NCBI RefSeq assembly: GCF_030345095.1
Contig: NZ_CP128360.1
Location: 6,634,001-6,698,000 of the forward strand
Reading direction: 5' to 3'
DNA length: 64,000 nucleotides
Origin: Solwaraspora sp. WMMA2056
GTDB taxonomy: Bacteria > Actinomycetota > Actinomycetes > Mycobacteriales > Micromonosporaceae
Each line of letters starts with the position of its first letter. Position 1 is the first letter of the stretch. Position numbers and translations under genes: made by a program. Shown piece by piece: positions 19,901 through 27,550 of this stretch. A model generated the notes under the pieces. It saw only the letters and a program-made list of their open reading frames with translations, was not told the origin of the DNA and searched no databases.

Positions 19901-22120
19901 CCGCACCACCACACCCAGCACCGCACCCGCCGAGTTCGTCCGCTCGGTCACCCGCGCGTCCAACAGACTCGACCAGCCCTGCCCGAACGCCCCCGACCGA
20001 CGGGTATCCAACGTGTTGTACGACCGGGTGATCTCCAACGCCGGCCCCACCCCCGCGACCTGCGCATCCGTCACCGCCGACGTGTAGTTGCCGATCTCCG
20101 GGTGATAGCCCACCCCCGGGTTCTGCACCAGCCGGGACCCCAACGCCGGCTGCGGCATCCGCGTGTAGAACACGTACTTCGGATACCGTGCGCCGTAGAC
20201 AGCCCCGTCGAACGGCTGCACCGCCCACGAGTACTGCTTGTTCGTCTCCAACAACCCGACCGGGACGTCGTAGTACGACTTGGTGCCCTCGTTGACGTGG
20301 ATGAGGGTCCCGGCGTTGTCGTAGATCCAGACCTTGTAGCGCACGGTGCCGGACTCGTCGAAATCGCGACCCCGCACGTACAACCGGGGCGTCAACGTCG
20401 ACACCACCGCACCGTGGGCCGGTGCCCGCTGGTCCACCTGCGGCGGCAGGTTGTTCGACAAGGTCAGCTGCAACCGCGGCGCGTAGTCACCGCCGGCATA
20501 GTTCGCCGAGGCGAACAAGGCCGCCGCCGCCTCAGACAAGTCCTCCTCGTCCAACAGCGCCAGACCAAGATTCGGCTGACCGAGCGCCCAGCCCGAGATG
20601 AGGTCCCGGACATCGACCTCGACCCACTGGCCGACGGACGGATTCGCGTTCGGGTTCTCACACGCCCGCCCGTTGTCGGTGTAGTACCTGTAGTGGTTCG
20701 GTCCCAGATCGATCTTCGGGCCCGGATGGGCGGCGGTCCGCAGATCACCGACCGTCCACTCCTCCTCGACCAGCCCGACCTTGATCCGTTGGACGTCACA
20801 CCTCGCCCGGTAGTTCAGATACAGCCTCAGGTTCGCCGAGGAGATGAACCAGCCCGACTTCGCAAGCTCCGACGGTATGGTGAACTTGAGAAACGTCCGG
20901 GACAGGACGCCGTCCCGGTTGCCGATCGCGAGACGGTCGCCGTTCTGCACGGCGGGGCCGGTGTCCGGATCGGTGTCGACGAACACGTCCCCACTCGTCG
21001 AGATCAGCGCGCCCACGTCCGCCCGCGCCGGGAACACCCGCGCCGGATCCGTCAACCACTCCCGGTCGGCCACCAGCTTCAGCGCCGGGGCACCGTCGAC
21101 CTCGATCAGCTCCATCGCGACCGCCGCCGACCGCGCCGGCAACCCCGTTTCCGGGTCGACCGACGAATCCTGCATGACCGCTGGCGGGATCGACCCCACC
21201 ACCGAACCGGCGCCGTCGACCACTTCGACCGACCCACCCTCACCGGCCCGGACCGACACCCCGTCCAGCGTCAGCGGAAACACCCACTCCGACCCGGCCT
21301 CGCGCGACGCCAGCACCAGCCCCTGCTGCACCCCGTCCGGCCGCGCCACCACCTCCAGGTCGGTGTCCGCGAACACCTCCGGGTACGTGGCCGTCCTGCC
21401 GTCGACCGCCGGCACCACCGCCGCCGCACCAGCCAGACCCCAGCCCACCGACCCATCATCGGGCAGCGACAACTCCACCAACGACTCACCGGCAGCAGCG
21501 CCCGCCAGCGACACCCCCAGCGAGTTCTCCCGCACCACCCACCGGTCACCCCGACGCACCAGAGTCGAGTCCACCGGCCGCCACGAACCATCCGCCGCCT
21601 CGTAGTTGACCCGCCCCGTACTCAACTCCACCGTCGTCGAACCATCCGCATTGGCGTACACGTCGGCATTCGCCCCCGATGCCACCGCGTCCCGCACACT
21701 CGTCTCCGGATCGAACCGGCCCACCGTCACCGGCGTCACCGACTCGCCCACCACCGGCTCCCCGGCGTACCCCGACAGACCGTTCACCAACCGCTGCGCC
21801 GAACCCGCCCCACCCGACGCCCGCGTCGCCGCCGACCCCACGTACCCACCCGAACCGGCACCGTCACCGACCCGCGCCGCCGGCAACTCCACCGCCGGCC
21901 CACCCCACGGCAACCACCCCGACCGACCGGTGAACCACGACGACAACCACCCCACCGGGAACTCACCGTCCGCCGGCACCGCACCCGGCGGCACCGACGA
22001 CGACAACCCCACCAGCGCCGCGACCACCACAGCGACCCCACCGGCCCACCGCCGCCACCGAACGAACGTCCCCGCTGTCCTCAAGCGACGCCGACGGTGA
22101 ACAGCACGACTCGCAGACAT
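10952..22120 (-). CDS. RHS/YD-repeat polymorphic toxin, copy 2, with Hint and ADP-ribosyltransferase-like tip
   Basis: Complete, 3722 aa. Start ATG 22120, with AGAGG 9 nt upstream; an in-frame TTG at 22123 is the alternative. Approximate domains: Arg-rich N-terminus plus hydrophobic segment (26-45); DNRLRE-like (370-556); FN3-like (556-660); RHS N-terminal segment with FGQGWSS (690-730); LamG (900-1135); LamG (1198-1541) containing a ricin trefoil with QSW/QKW/QWW motifs (1328-1446); YD repeats; third LamG (2100-2300); YD repeats; RHS core ending in DPTG (3045-3160); hydrophobic helices (3260-3310); pretoxin Hint from CVRHSFAPDTRV to LVHNC (3422-3570). The last 150 residues carry LYHGT, DFGKGFYTT, YDVVEGP and NQVVFY, the pattern of DUF3990 in the ADP-ribosyltransferase superfamily. 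The likely role is a secreted or surface contact-dependent toxin whose tip modifies a target by ADP-ribosylation. The target is unknown. Confidence 0.93.
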   Translation of the reverse strand: MSASRAVHRRRRLRTAGTFVRWRRWAGGVAVVVAALVGLSSSVPPGAVPADGEFPVGWLSSWFTGRSGWLPWGGPAVELPAARVGDGAGSGGYVGSAATRASGGAGSAQRLVNGLSGYAGEPVVGESVTPVTVGRFDPETSVRDAVASGANADVYANADGSTTVELSTGRVNYEAADGSWRPVDSTLVRRGDRWVVRENSLGVSLAGAAAGESLVELSLPDDGSVGWGLAGAAAVVPAVDGRTATYPEVFADTDLEVVARPDGVQQGLVLASREAGSEWVFPLTLDGVSVRAGEGGSVEVVDGAGSVVGSIPPAVMQDSSVDPETGLPARSAAVAMELIEVDGAPALKLVADREWLTDPARVFPARADVGALISTSGDVFVDTDPDTGPAVQNGDRLAIGNRDGVLSRTFLKFTIPSELAKSGWFISSANLRLYLNYRARCDVQRIKVGLVEEEWTVGDLRTAAHPGPKIDLGPNHYRYYTDNGRACENPNANPSVGQWVEVDVRDLISGWALGQPNLGLALLDEEDLSEAAAALFASANYAGGDYAPRLQLTLSNNLPPQVDQRAPAHGAVVSTLTPRLYVRGRDFDESGTVRYKVWIYDNAGTLIHVNEGTKSYYDVPVGLLETNKQYSWAVQPFDGAVYGARYPKYVFYTRMPQPALGSRLVQNPGVGYHPEIGNYTSAVTDAQVAGVGPALEITRSYNTLDTRRSGAFGQGWSSLLDARVTERTNSAGAVLGVVVRYPDGSEAVFGPGSDGSFVAPPGRYEVLTAVKSGATVTGYRLTVKHGTTYVFLRAAGGGAFKVTSVTDANDQTLTLTYNGSGLVSKLTSASGRSLTLTWAGTTSPSVGSHVTKVTTDAPTAGGGGYVWQYTYGSYDRLTKVCPPTASCTTYTWDNSANQGANAVLNHAPSSFWRLNEPSGSTLAASSVLDNGGTDVAFYEGTTPGPTPGVWPGSTSTSTAFNGTSSRVRLPSGLVNDSAYQSVSLWFRTGTASRAGVLFSYQHDPISDGTTSRNYTPSIYVGSSGKLHAKFYDGNSTTMQSSGRVDDGQWHHVVLAGAGSSQALYVDGIRHAGRTGLIEMFDVGGSAHEYVGAGFVGGNWPDQPHHGSPNYHGHANFFDGHIADVAFFDRTLTSAEVTEINATARGQSRQLSKVTSQEGRVLASLSMDSVTGKLASVTDSNGGTWALGTPRVAGTSGVYAAAVLGSAPTDYWRLRDAAGVQAVNETWQTTATFSSVTLGAAGPFADGTAVSFDGSSSLVSVPGERLAPAGTRSQELWFRTTGTGDVLAGAQDAAVDGTLSVGSPVLWIDSDGRLRGLSASVDPTAPLTSGLAGKCAELAANGTKVQLSTCDGATAQSWRYVGSSRQLRRGDKCLGLAGQATSNGTLVQAQTCSSSANQKWGASGNGWRNSGAGRCLEVPGSSTTDGTQLAIRNCNDQANQWWALALVSAAPVNDGKWHHAVLTKTAADDDTVQALYLDGVRVQASTGSLAGGVERLSHGYLGAGYTGNGWSGLPSDSTAYYAGALAEVALYDRTLSADEVALHYQSVGRAVPLVVTAAGDGAVEARLSDTAAGALPIEALPPGAVRVDEAAQDAQTTTVSNPVKIVSVTDPGGNEVSYSYDLVTGRKVSQTDALGQTTLYGYDTGGFTSLVYDPNGHVTRSVQDERGNTIQEVTCQDQAADKCSSSYYTYTFYSSDPTHPKSDRLTKVRGPGSQSAQDDTYLTTYAYDNTGNLHTVRDPLGRKTEIEYTDGTEVPAVDGGPAPAGLPWHVLDPSKGWQTIRYTSAGDVAWVSDAATAETTFTYDGLGRTLTETVVTSSYPQGRTTSYTYDSVGRVVTRTGPAVTDRVSGAVHRAVTRYSYSVDGFLVEERVSDASGGDVARVSTWSYDGGGRRSEAVDAEGTVTSYGYDVYGHLVEQTDPDGVVNAYEVDVNGNVLSRTLKGYTGDPNDPTPPVDLVVESNVYDPANRLASTTDAMGYVTRYTYTDDGRTATVTRTDGDSSFLLESNGYDEAGNLVERVTDNGRTVTAYAYDAAGRQVRSVLDPGGLDRVTEVTLSRTDQVLSRVDRDAAGEALSVVDYAYDVLGRPVSQTRYLSADRSVTPVARWRLDEAGGTTAVDSAGNSPGTATDVVWASDAERGRVASFNGSSSRIVTDAPVVDTTRPYTVAAWVRLDDLRAPVSVLAMPGLARTNVAERGAPAFALNYDHTVDAWRALTTEQLVFKGGAYIRHSRTFGQGSMQAGEWQHLAVGVDPQAGRWIVFLDGEKVDDFTGSSFHSVAAGGVRIGDGHEGAISDLQVYQGVPNDDDWAAGVMAGAVPAADAGVSRTSYVVDNAGLATSVIDPLGHATFVEYDEADRAVVTTGPQVQAETGELDGPVVTARPVARVGYNTFGEVVAESDPNGAVTTYGVDGVGRPVEVRLPAYTPPGGSSSVTPVASAMYDSLGQVVSQTDPLGRVTEFVYDQLGRVVTQVAPDGGTTTARYDLAGNLLAATDPTGAVTGSSYDFLGRVTSVSEAVRQTGQVHTTTVGYDVAGRLSSVRSPAGVTTGYGYNAAGELTVVVDGAGQTRGVVHDGLGRPVREMNPDGTYTTTGYDMLSRPVSAAAYAAGGGAALATAASTYDVAGNVVSATDARGTVTRFGYDAAGLLRTQREPVDATTTIESSFGYDLAGNPTRFTDGRGQAFRTTYNVWGLPQSRIEPATAAYPDAADRTFTTVYDVAGQPVSQRVPGGVARTLVYDEMGRLVRQSGSGAEAATTDRTYGYDAAGRLVEFSAPGDTNQVVYDDRGLPLSVTGPSGDAAFAYTADGLMESRDDAAGLTEYGYDGAGRLVSVNNTDMGTAIGYTYDVMSAVSSMTFGTSGNRRVFGYDDLHRLTSDRLVSSGGSKIASITYGWDANGNETSRTVTRGSSTTVNTYTYDLADRLTSWDDGKTTVGYRYDKAGNRTGIGDVDYVYDARNRLVSDSTGVGYQYTARGTRSAAGAATTVSDAFDQVAEHTPAGGNARVFDYDGLGRAFRDGWEYTGLGNHLARDSSNAFFTRDPGGGVVGARHNNTRRLVWTDLHGDVVAQLNPAGASVTGSRTYSPLGEVTADSGMFGDLGYQSEWTDIRSGQVNMHSRWYDPVTAQFGARDSLTVGPVPDSIRANRYQYGDGSPLTVVDPTGHFGEPFARSWDDFTDWAGDRWDDAVDWAGDAWDDFTDFLDWVGDGLEAATTWTQEQLVEAANAIRQTVEQSYQDLIKAGEALKAAAEQVGQWARTARDWIVEHKAEIVGAIVGMVVEAGCLVAIGWTGVGMVACGMVGGITGALVTGGMQGKTGMDLLQDAVIGGLAGGLGAALPMMGPVAGKALSKAASTGVKKVAGTSVGKAGARVGAKAAAGARSFSRAVSRKADDASRAVSRGTSRSTREAAERADDAARAGGNRADGAASCVRHSFAPDTRVRMADGTSKSIGEVELGDEVLATDPATGQSSVRSVRVLHRHADRELTDVTVTDTTTGESTVVETTAHHPFWNADTNRWTDAEDLRPGDRLRSPDGETTQRVTAVRVWTGLKWMNDLTVAGVHTYYVVAADRPVLVHNCDGYTDLYHGTSRQSADNIRNNGVNPGFSTRSRMDFGKGFYTTRSQQQAQKWASKRFGGDGVVLHFRVPTAKLNAMFTKTFNRRGGRDLTNTVRRYRTGAGGNLANNYDVVEGPMLMNVDGFLRLGAPPRWSGNQVVFYGRDAGQVLTDALQP

Positions 22121-22171
22121 CAACGACTACCTCTTCCCACCTCGAGACATTCGGCCGCGCAGCGGTCGACC

Positions 22172-22256
22172 GTAGGGAATCATCTACGGAGGACGATGTA
22201 GGAACTTGAGGGAATGCTGAGGATCGCCTGTTGAATCACTGTAGGTAATTCTGAGG
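22172..22256 (-). promoter_or_regulatory. Phased half-site array upstream of RHS copy 2
   Basis: Three related units on the minus strand: CCTCAGAATTACCTAC (22256-22241), CCTCAGCATTCCCTCA (22222-22207) and one centred on GATTCCCTAC (22187-22172). They are spaced 34-35 bp apart, and the paired half-sites in the first two are 11 bp apart. The units resemble those before RHS copy 1. They lie in the 241-bp gap shared with the divergent guaB1-type gene. Probably an activator or repressor array for the RHS operon (inference). Confidence 0.45.
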
Positions 22257-22289
22257 AAACACCTCCGACTCTTGATCGTCAGGGCTTGA

Positions 22290-23798
<1,509 letters not shown>

Positions 23799-23828
23799 CC
23801 CACCGGAGCTGCCTGGCCGGGGTACGGC

Positions 23829-24692
23829 TCAGCGCAGCCGGGTGATCGCCACCTCGACGCCCTGGCCGGTGTTCGCCGGCCCGGCGTAGACCCCCTTCAG
23901 CGGCGGCACGTCGCCGTACTCCCGGCCCCGGCCGACCACGACGTGCCGCTCGCCGACCGGGATCCCGTTGGTCGGGTCGAACGCCGTCCACCGGCCGGCC
24001 CACCACTCCACCCAGGCGTGGCTCTGCCCGACCACCCGGTCCCCGATCGCCGCGTCCCGGCTGGGGTGCAGGTAGCCGGAGACGTACCGGGCCGGCACGC
24101 CCACCACCCGCAGCAGGCCGACCACCAGGTGGCTGATGTCCTGGCAGACACCTTTGCGTTGCCGCCAGGCGTGCACGGCGTCGGTCTGCACCCCGGTCGA
24201 ACCGGTGGCGTACTCGACCTCGGAGCGCACCCGCTCGCAGATCGCCAGCGCCACCGCGTGCGGGGTGGTCTGGTCGGCGCGCACCGACTCGGCCAGCCCG
24301 GTCAGTTCGTCGTCGAGCGCGGTGCGCGGCGTCGGCAGCAGGAACTCGTGCCACTGGTCGACGCGGTCCGGGCGGGCCAGCTCGTCCCAGTCGGCGCCGG
24401 CCCGCTCGTCGAGCAGGTCACCCGGGGGCAGGGTCTCCACGACCGAGGTCGCCGTCACCTCCAGCGTCTCGTGTGGACTGTGTACGTCGAAGGCGGTGAC
24501 CACCGTCCCCCAGTAGTCCTCGTACCGGTAGGTCCGCGCCGGCGGGAACACCTCGACCCGCGCCTCCAGCACCGCCTGACGGGCCTCGTTACGCGGCGAC
24601 ATCCGGGCCTCGTTGTACGACGACCCGACCTTGCCGGCGTAGCTGAAGCCGGTCCGGTGCTCCACCTTGAGCCGCCACGAATCCACGCTCAC
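23829..24692 (-). CDS. Transglutaminase-like cysteine protease family protein
   Basis: 287 aa. An N-terminal beta-rich bacterial transglutaminase-like segment (RLKVEHRTGFSY onward) is followed by a transglutaminase core with the full triad: Cys in RKGVCQDISHL, His in GQSHAWVEWW and Asp in WTAFDPTNG. Start GTG 24692 is supported by GAGGGAG upstream. It is last in a three-gene operon with the alpha-E and circularly permuted ATP-grasp genes, a set conserved across many bacteria and proposed to build or cleave peptide/isopeptide linkages. The substrate is unknown. No signal peptide, so cytosolic. Confidence 0.9.
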   Translation of the reverse strand: MSVDSWRLKVEHRTGFSYAGKVGSSYNEARMSPRNEARQAVLEARVEVFPPARTYRYEDYWGTVVTAFDVHSPHETLEVTATSVVETLPPGDLLDERAGADWDELARPDRVDQWHEFLLPTPRTALDDELTGLAESVRADQTTPHAVALAICERVRSEVEYATGSTGVQTDAVHAWRQRKGVCQDISHLVVGLLRVVGVPARYVSGYLHPSRDAAIGDRVVGQSHAWVEWWAGRWTAFDPTNGIPVGERHVVVGRGREYGDVPPLKGVYAGPANTGQGVEVAITRLR

Positions 24693-24735
24693 GCCACCAC
24701 TCCCTCGCCCGGTGGGCCGCCGCTGCCGACGCCCG

Positions 24736-25701
24736 TCACGCCACCGCCTCCGGGAGCCAGAGCACCGCCGAGGTCTGCCGGAAGTAGCGCCGGGACACCG
24801 CGTCGTTGAGGTGCGAACAGGTCCGTTCCAGGCTGTCCAGCACCGTACCCAGGTCGGCGAGCAGCTCGTCGGCACCCCGGAACTCCAGGTTGGTGCGGGC
24901 CCGCCCGAGGATCCGCTGCGCGTCGGTCATCACCCCGGCCCGACCGGCCACCCCCGGTCCCGACCCCGACCCCGCAGCCGGCTCCAGCTCCGCCAGACAG
25001 GACCCGGCGGCGGTCAACGCGGCGAACACCGACCGGGGGAACAGCCGGTCCAGCAGCAGGAACTCGGCGGCGTACCGGTCGTCGAGCGAACCCCGGTAGG
25101 TGCGCAGGAACGTCTCCCATGCGCCGCACGAACGCAGCAGCGTCAACCAGGACGGAATGCTGCCGCCGGCCCGTACGTGCGTGGACAGCAGCCGGGCGGT
25201 CATGTCGACCCGTTCGATGCTGCGCCCGAGCACCAGGAACAGCCAGCCCTCGTCGCGGCTCATCGTCGCGTCGGTGAGCCCGGCCATCAGGGCGCACCGC
25301 TCCCGTACCCAGCGGAAGAAGGCGTGCACCCCCTGCTGCTCGACCCGGCGGCGGGCGTCCGGCAGCCCGTGCCAGGTGGCGTTGAGGCACTCCCACATCT
25401 CCGACGAGATGGTCTCCCGGGCACCCCGGGCGTTCTCCCGCGCGGCGGCCAGCGAGCCCACCACCGAACTGGCGTTGCGCTCGTCGAGCCCGAGTAGGCC
25501 GACCACCCGCGAGGAGGAGCACGGCTGGTCGTCGACGTCGACCCCCATCACCCCGAGCAGCGACCGGCACGCGGTCTCCTCGGCCACCCACGGGTCGGAG
25601 ATGATCCGGTGCAGGTGCACGTCGAGGATCCGGGCGGTGTCCTCGGCCCGTTCGACGTACCGGCCGATCCAGTAGAGCGACTCGGCGATCCGGCTCAGCA
25701 T
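24736..25701 (-). CDS. Alpha-E domain protein (DUF403)
   Basis: 321 aa, almost entirely helical, starting MLSRIAESLYWIGRYVERAE, which is diagnostic of the alpha-E (DUF403) family. It contains the family's conserved RSIERVDMTARLL and E/R-rich helices. The ATG overlaps the end of the ATP-grasp gene by 7 nt (ATGCTGA), indicating translational coupling, and the transglutaminase gene starts 43 nt after its stop. Family proteins always travel with a circularly permuted ATP-grasp and often a transglutaminase; its own biochemical role is not established. Confidence 0.92.
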   Translation of the reverse strand: MLSRIAESLYWIGRYVERAEDTARILDVHLHRIISDPWVAEETACRSLLGVMGVDVDDQPCSSSRVVGLLGLDERNASSVVGSLAAARENARGARETISSEMWECLNATWHGLPDARRRVEQQGVHAFFRWVRERCALMAGLTDATMSRDEGWLFLVLGRSIERVDMTARLLSTHVRAGGSIPSWLTLLRSCGAWETFLRTYRGSLDDRYAAEFLLLDRLFPRSVFAALTAAGSCLAELEPAAGSGSGPGVAGRAGVMTDAQRILGRARTNLEFRGADELLADLGTVLDSLERTCSHLNDAVSRRYFRQTSAVLWLPEAVA

Positions 25702-27308
25702 CGACCCTCCTCCTCGCGTACCCGCTGCTCCTGTTGTTGCTGTTGCTGTTGCTGGGCGGAGGTCGCAGCGGCGCCCGGCCCCGGATCCGGGGTCGGCGCC
25801 GCCGGGACCGGATCGACCCCGCCGAGGGTCAGGTCGGCCAGCACCGGCGCGTCGTCCGGATGCGGGGTCGCGGTCGGCGACGCCAGGATCCAGGTGTCCT
25901 TGGAGCCGCCGCCCTGGCTGGAGTTGACCACCAGCGCACCTTCCGGCAACGCCACCCGGGTCAGGCCGCCGGGCAGCACCCAGACCCGTTCGCCGTCGTT
26001 GACCGCGAACGGCCGCAGGTCGACGTGCCGGGCCCGCAGCCGGTTGCCGATCAGGGTCGGCACCATCGACAGGGCCACCTCCCGCTGGGCGATCCAGCCG
26101 CGCGGGTCGAACACGATCTGCTCCCGTACCCGGGCCAGCTCCTCGTCGCTGGCCTGCGAACCGATCACGATGCCGGAGCCGCCGGAGCCGTCGACCGGTT
26201 TGAGCACCAGCTGGTCGAGCCGGTCGAGGACGTGGGCGAGCACGTCCGGGCCGTCGTCGAGGCGGTACGTCTCGACGTTGGGCAGGATCGGCTCCTCGCC
26301 GAGGTAGTAGCGGATCAGCTCCGGCACGTACGTGTAGAGCAGCTTGTCGTCGGCGACGCCGTTGCCGACCGCGTTGGCGATGGTGACCCGGCCGGCGCGG
26401 GCGGCGTTGAGCAGCCCGGCGACGCCGAGCACCGAGTCTGCCCGGAAATGCACCGGGTCGAGGAAGTCGTCGTCGATGCGCCGGTAGATCACGTCGACCC
26501 GGTGCTCACCGCCGGTGGTGCGCATCGCGACCTCGTTGCCGACGCAGACCAGGTCCCGTCCTTCGACCAGCTCGACCCCCATCTCTCGGGCCAGCAGCGC
26601 GTGCTCGAAGTAGGCCGAGTTGTGCACCCCGGGGGTGAGCACGACGACCGTCGGGTCGGCGACCCCGACCGGCGCGGCGGCCCGCAACGCCCGCAGCAGT
26701 TGCGCCGGGTAGGACTCCACCGGCTGGATCCGGGTCGAGGCGAAGACCTCCGGCAGTACGTGGGCCATCGCCCGCCGGTTCTCCATCACGTAACTGACCC
26801 CGGAGGGCACCCGTACGTTGTCCTCCAGGACCCGGAAGGTGCCCTGCTCGTCGCGGATCAGATCGACCCCGGCGACGTGGATGCGGACCCCGTTGTGCGG
26901 CACGATGCCGGCCGCCTCCCGGTGGAAGTGCGCACTGGTCACCACCAGCCGGCGGGGCACGATGCCGTCGACGAGCACCCGGGCCGGGCCGTAGATGTCG
27001 GCCAGGAACGCCTCCAACGCGCGTACCCGCTGGGCGACCCCGGCCGAGACGGTCCGCCACTGGTCGGCGGCGATGATCCGGGGCACGATGTCCAGCGGGA
27101 ACGGCCGCTCGACGCCCTTGAGCGCGAAGGTGATGCCCTGATCGAGGAAGGCGCGGGCGAGCACGTCGGCGCGCACCCCCAGCTCGGCGCTGGACAGCGG
27201 CTGCAGGGTGGCGTGCAACGCCTCGTAGGTGTCCCGGGGCATGCCGGGCTCGCCGAACATCTCGTCCCAGCCGGGGCCGAGGTGGTAGTCCTCGAACAGA
27301 TCGGCCAT
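25695..27308 (-). CDS. Circularly permuted type 2 ATP-grasp protein
   Basis: 537 aa, matching the DUF404/DUF407 circularly permuted ATP-grasp family. It has an N-terminal YEALHATLQPLS segment, the conserved HNSAYFEHALLAREMGVELV and VGNGVADDKLLY motifs, and a nucleotide-binding loop LKPVDGSGGSGIVIG. The C-terminal WVLPGGLTRVALPEG and SSQGGGSKDTW motifs are typical. ATP-grasp enzymes ligate carboxylates to amines; with the downstream alpha-E and transglutaminase-like proteins it probably forms a small peptide-synthesis/cleavage pathway. The last 60 residues form a Pro/Ala-rich tail with an eight-Gln tract, unusual for the family. First gene of its operon, divergent from the secreted hydrolase. 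Confidence 0.92.
   Translation of the reverse strand: MADLFEDYHLGPGWDEMFGEPGMPRDTYEALHATLQPLSSAELGVRADVLARAFLDQGITFALKGVERPFPLDIVPRIIAADQWRTVSAGVAQRVRALEAFLADIYGPARVLVDGIVPRRLVVTSAHFHREAAGIVPHNGVRIHVAGVDLIRDEQGTFRVLEDNVRVPSGVSYVMENRRAMAHVLPEVFASTRIQPVESYPAQLLRALRAAAPVGVADPTVVVLTPGVHNSAYFEHALLAREMGVELVEGRDLVCVGNEVAMRTTGGEHRVDVIYRRIDDDFLDPVHFRADSVLGVAGLLNAARAGRVTIANAVGNGVADDKLLYTYVPELIRYYLGEEPILPNVETYRLDDGPDVLAHVLDRLDQLVLKPVDGSGGSGIVIGSQASDEELARVREQIVFDPRGWIAQREVALSMVPTLIGNRLRARHVDLRPFAVNDGERVWVLPGGLTRVALPEGALVVNSSQGGGSKDTWILASPTATPHPDDAPVLADLTLGGVDPVPAAPTPDPGPGAAATSAQQQQQQQQEQRVREEEGRC
25731..25754 (-). repeat. CAG/CAA trinucleotide tract encoding eight glutamines
   Basis: Twenty-four bases of mixed CAG/CAA codons in the C-terminal tail of the ATP-grasp gene, 30 bp before its stop. 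The mixed codons limit slippage, so this is probably stable. Confidence 0.8.
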
Positions 27309-27550
27309 CGGCCAGCCCCGCCCTTCCTCCGGCGACCGCGGTCACCCCGTGTCTGGGCCCTGCACCATCCCATCACGATGTGCGCCAGCCTGCATCTTCA
27401 CGTTCTCGCACGGTACGCCGGACTCGTTGCGTACGGGTAACACGACCGGCTGGGCCAGCGGTGGCACCGCCGCTAGGGAACCACCGGGCCTCGCGGGCCG
27501 CCGGGGTCGGTGCGGTCACTGGTCCGGCGCGATGCCGCGTCGTACCGGAC

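Noticed and set aside
11219-22201. Plus-strand frames of 2380 and 1246 codons opposite RHS copy 2
   Set aside because: Codon-phase antisense of YD repeats, giving repetitive Arg/His/Pro sequence without recognisable folds or a ribosome-binding site.
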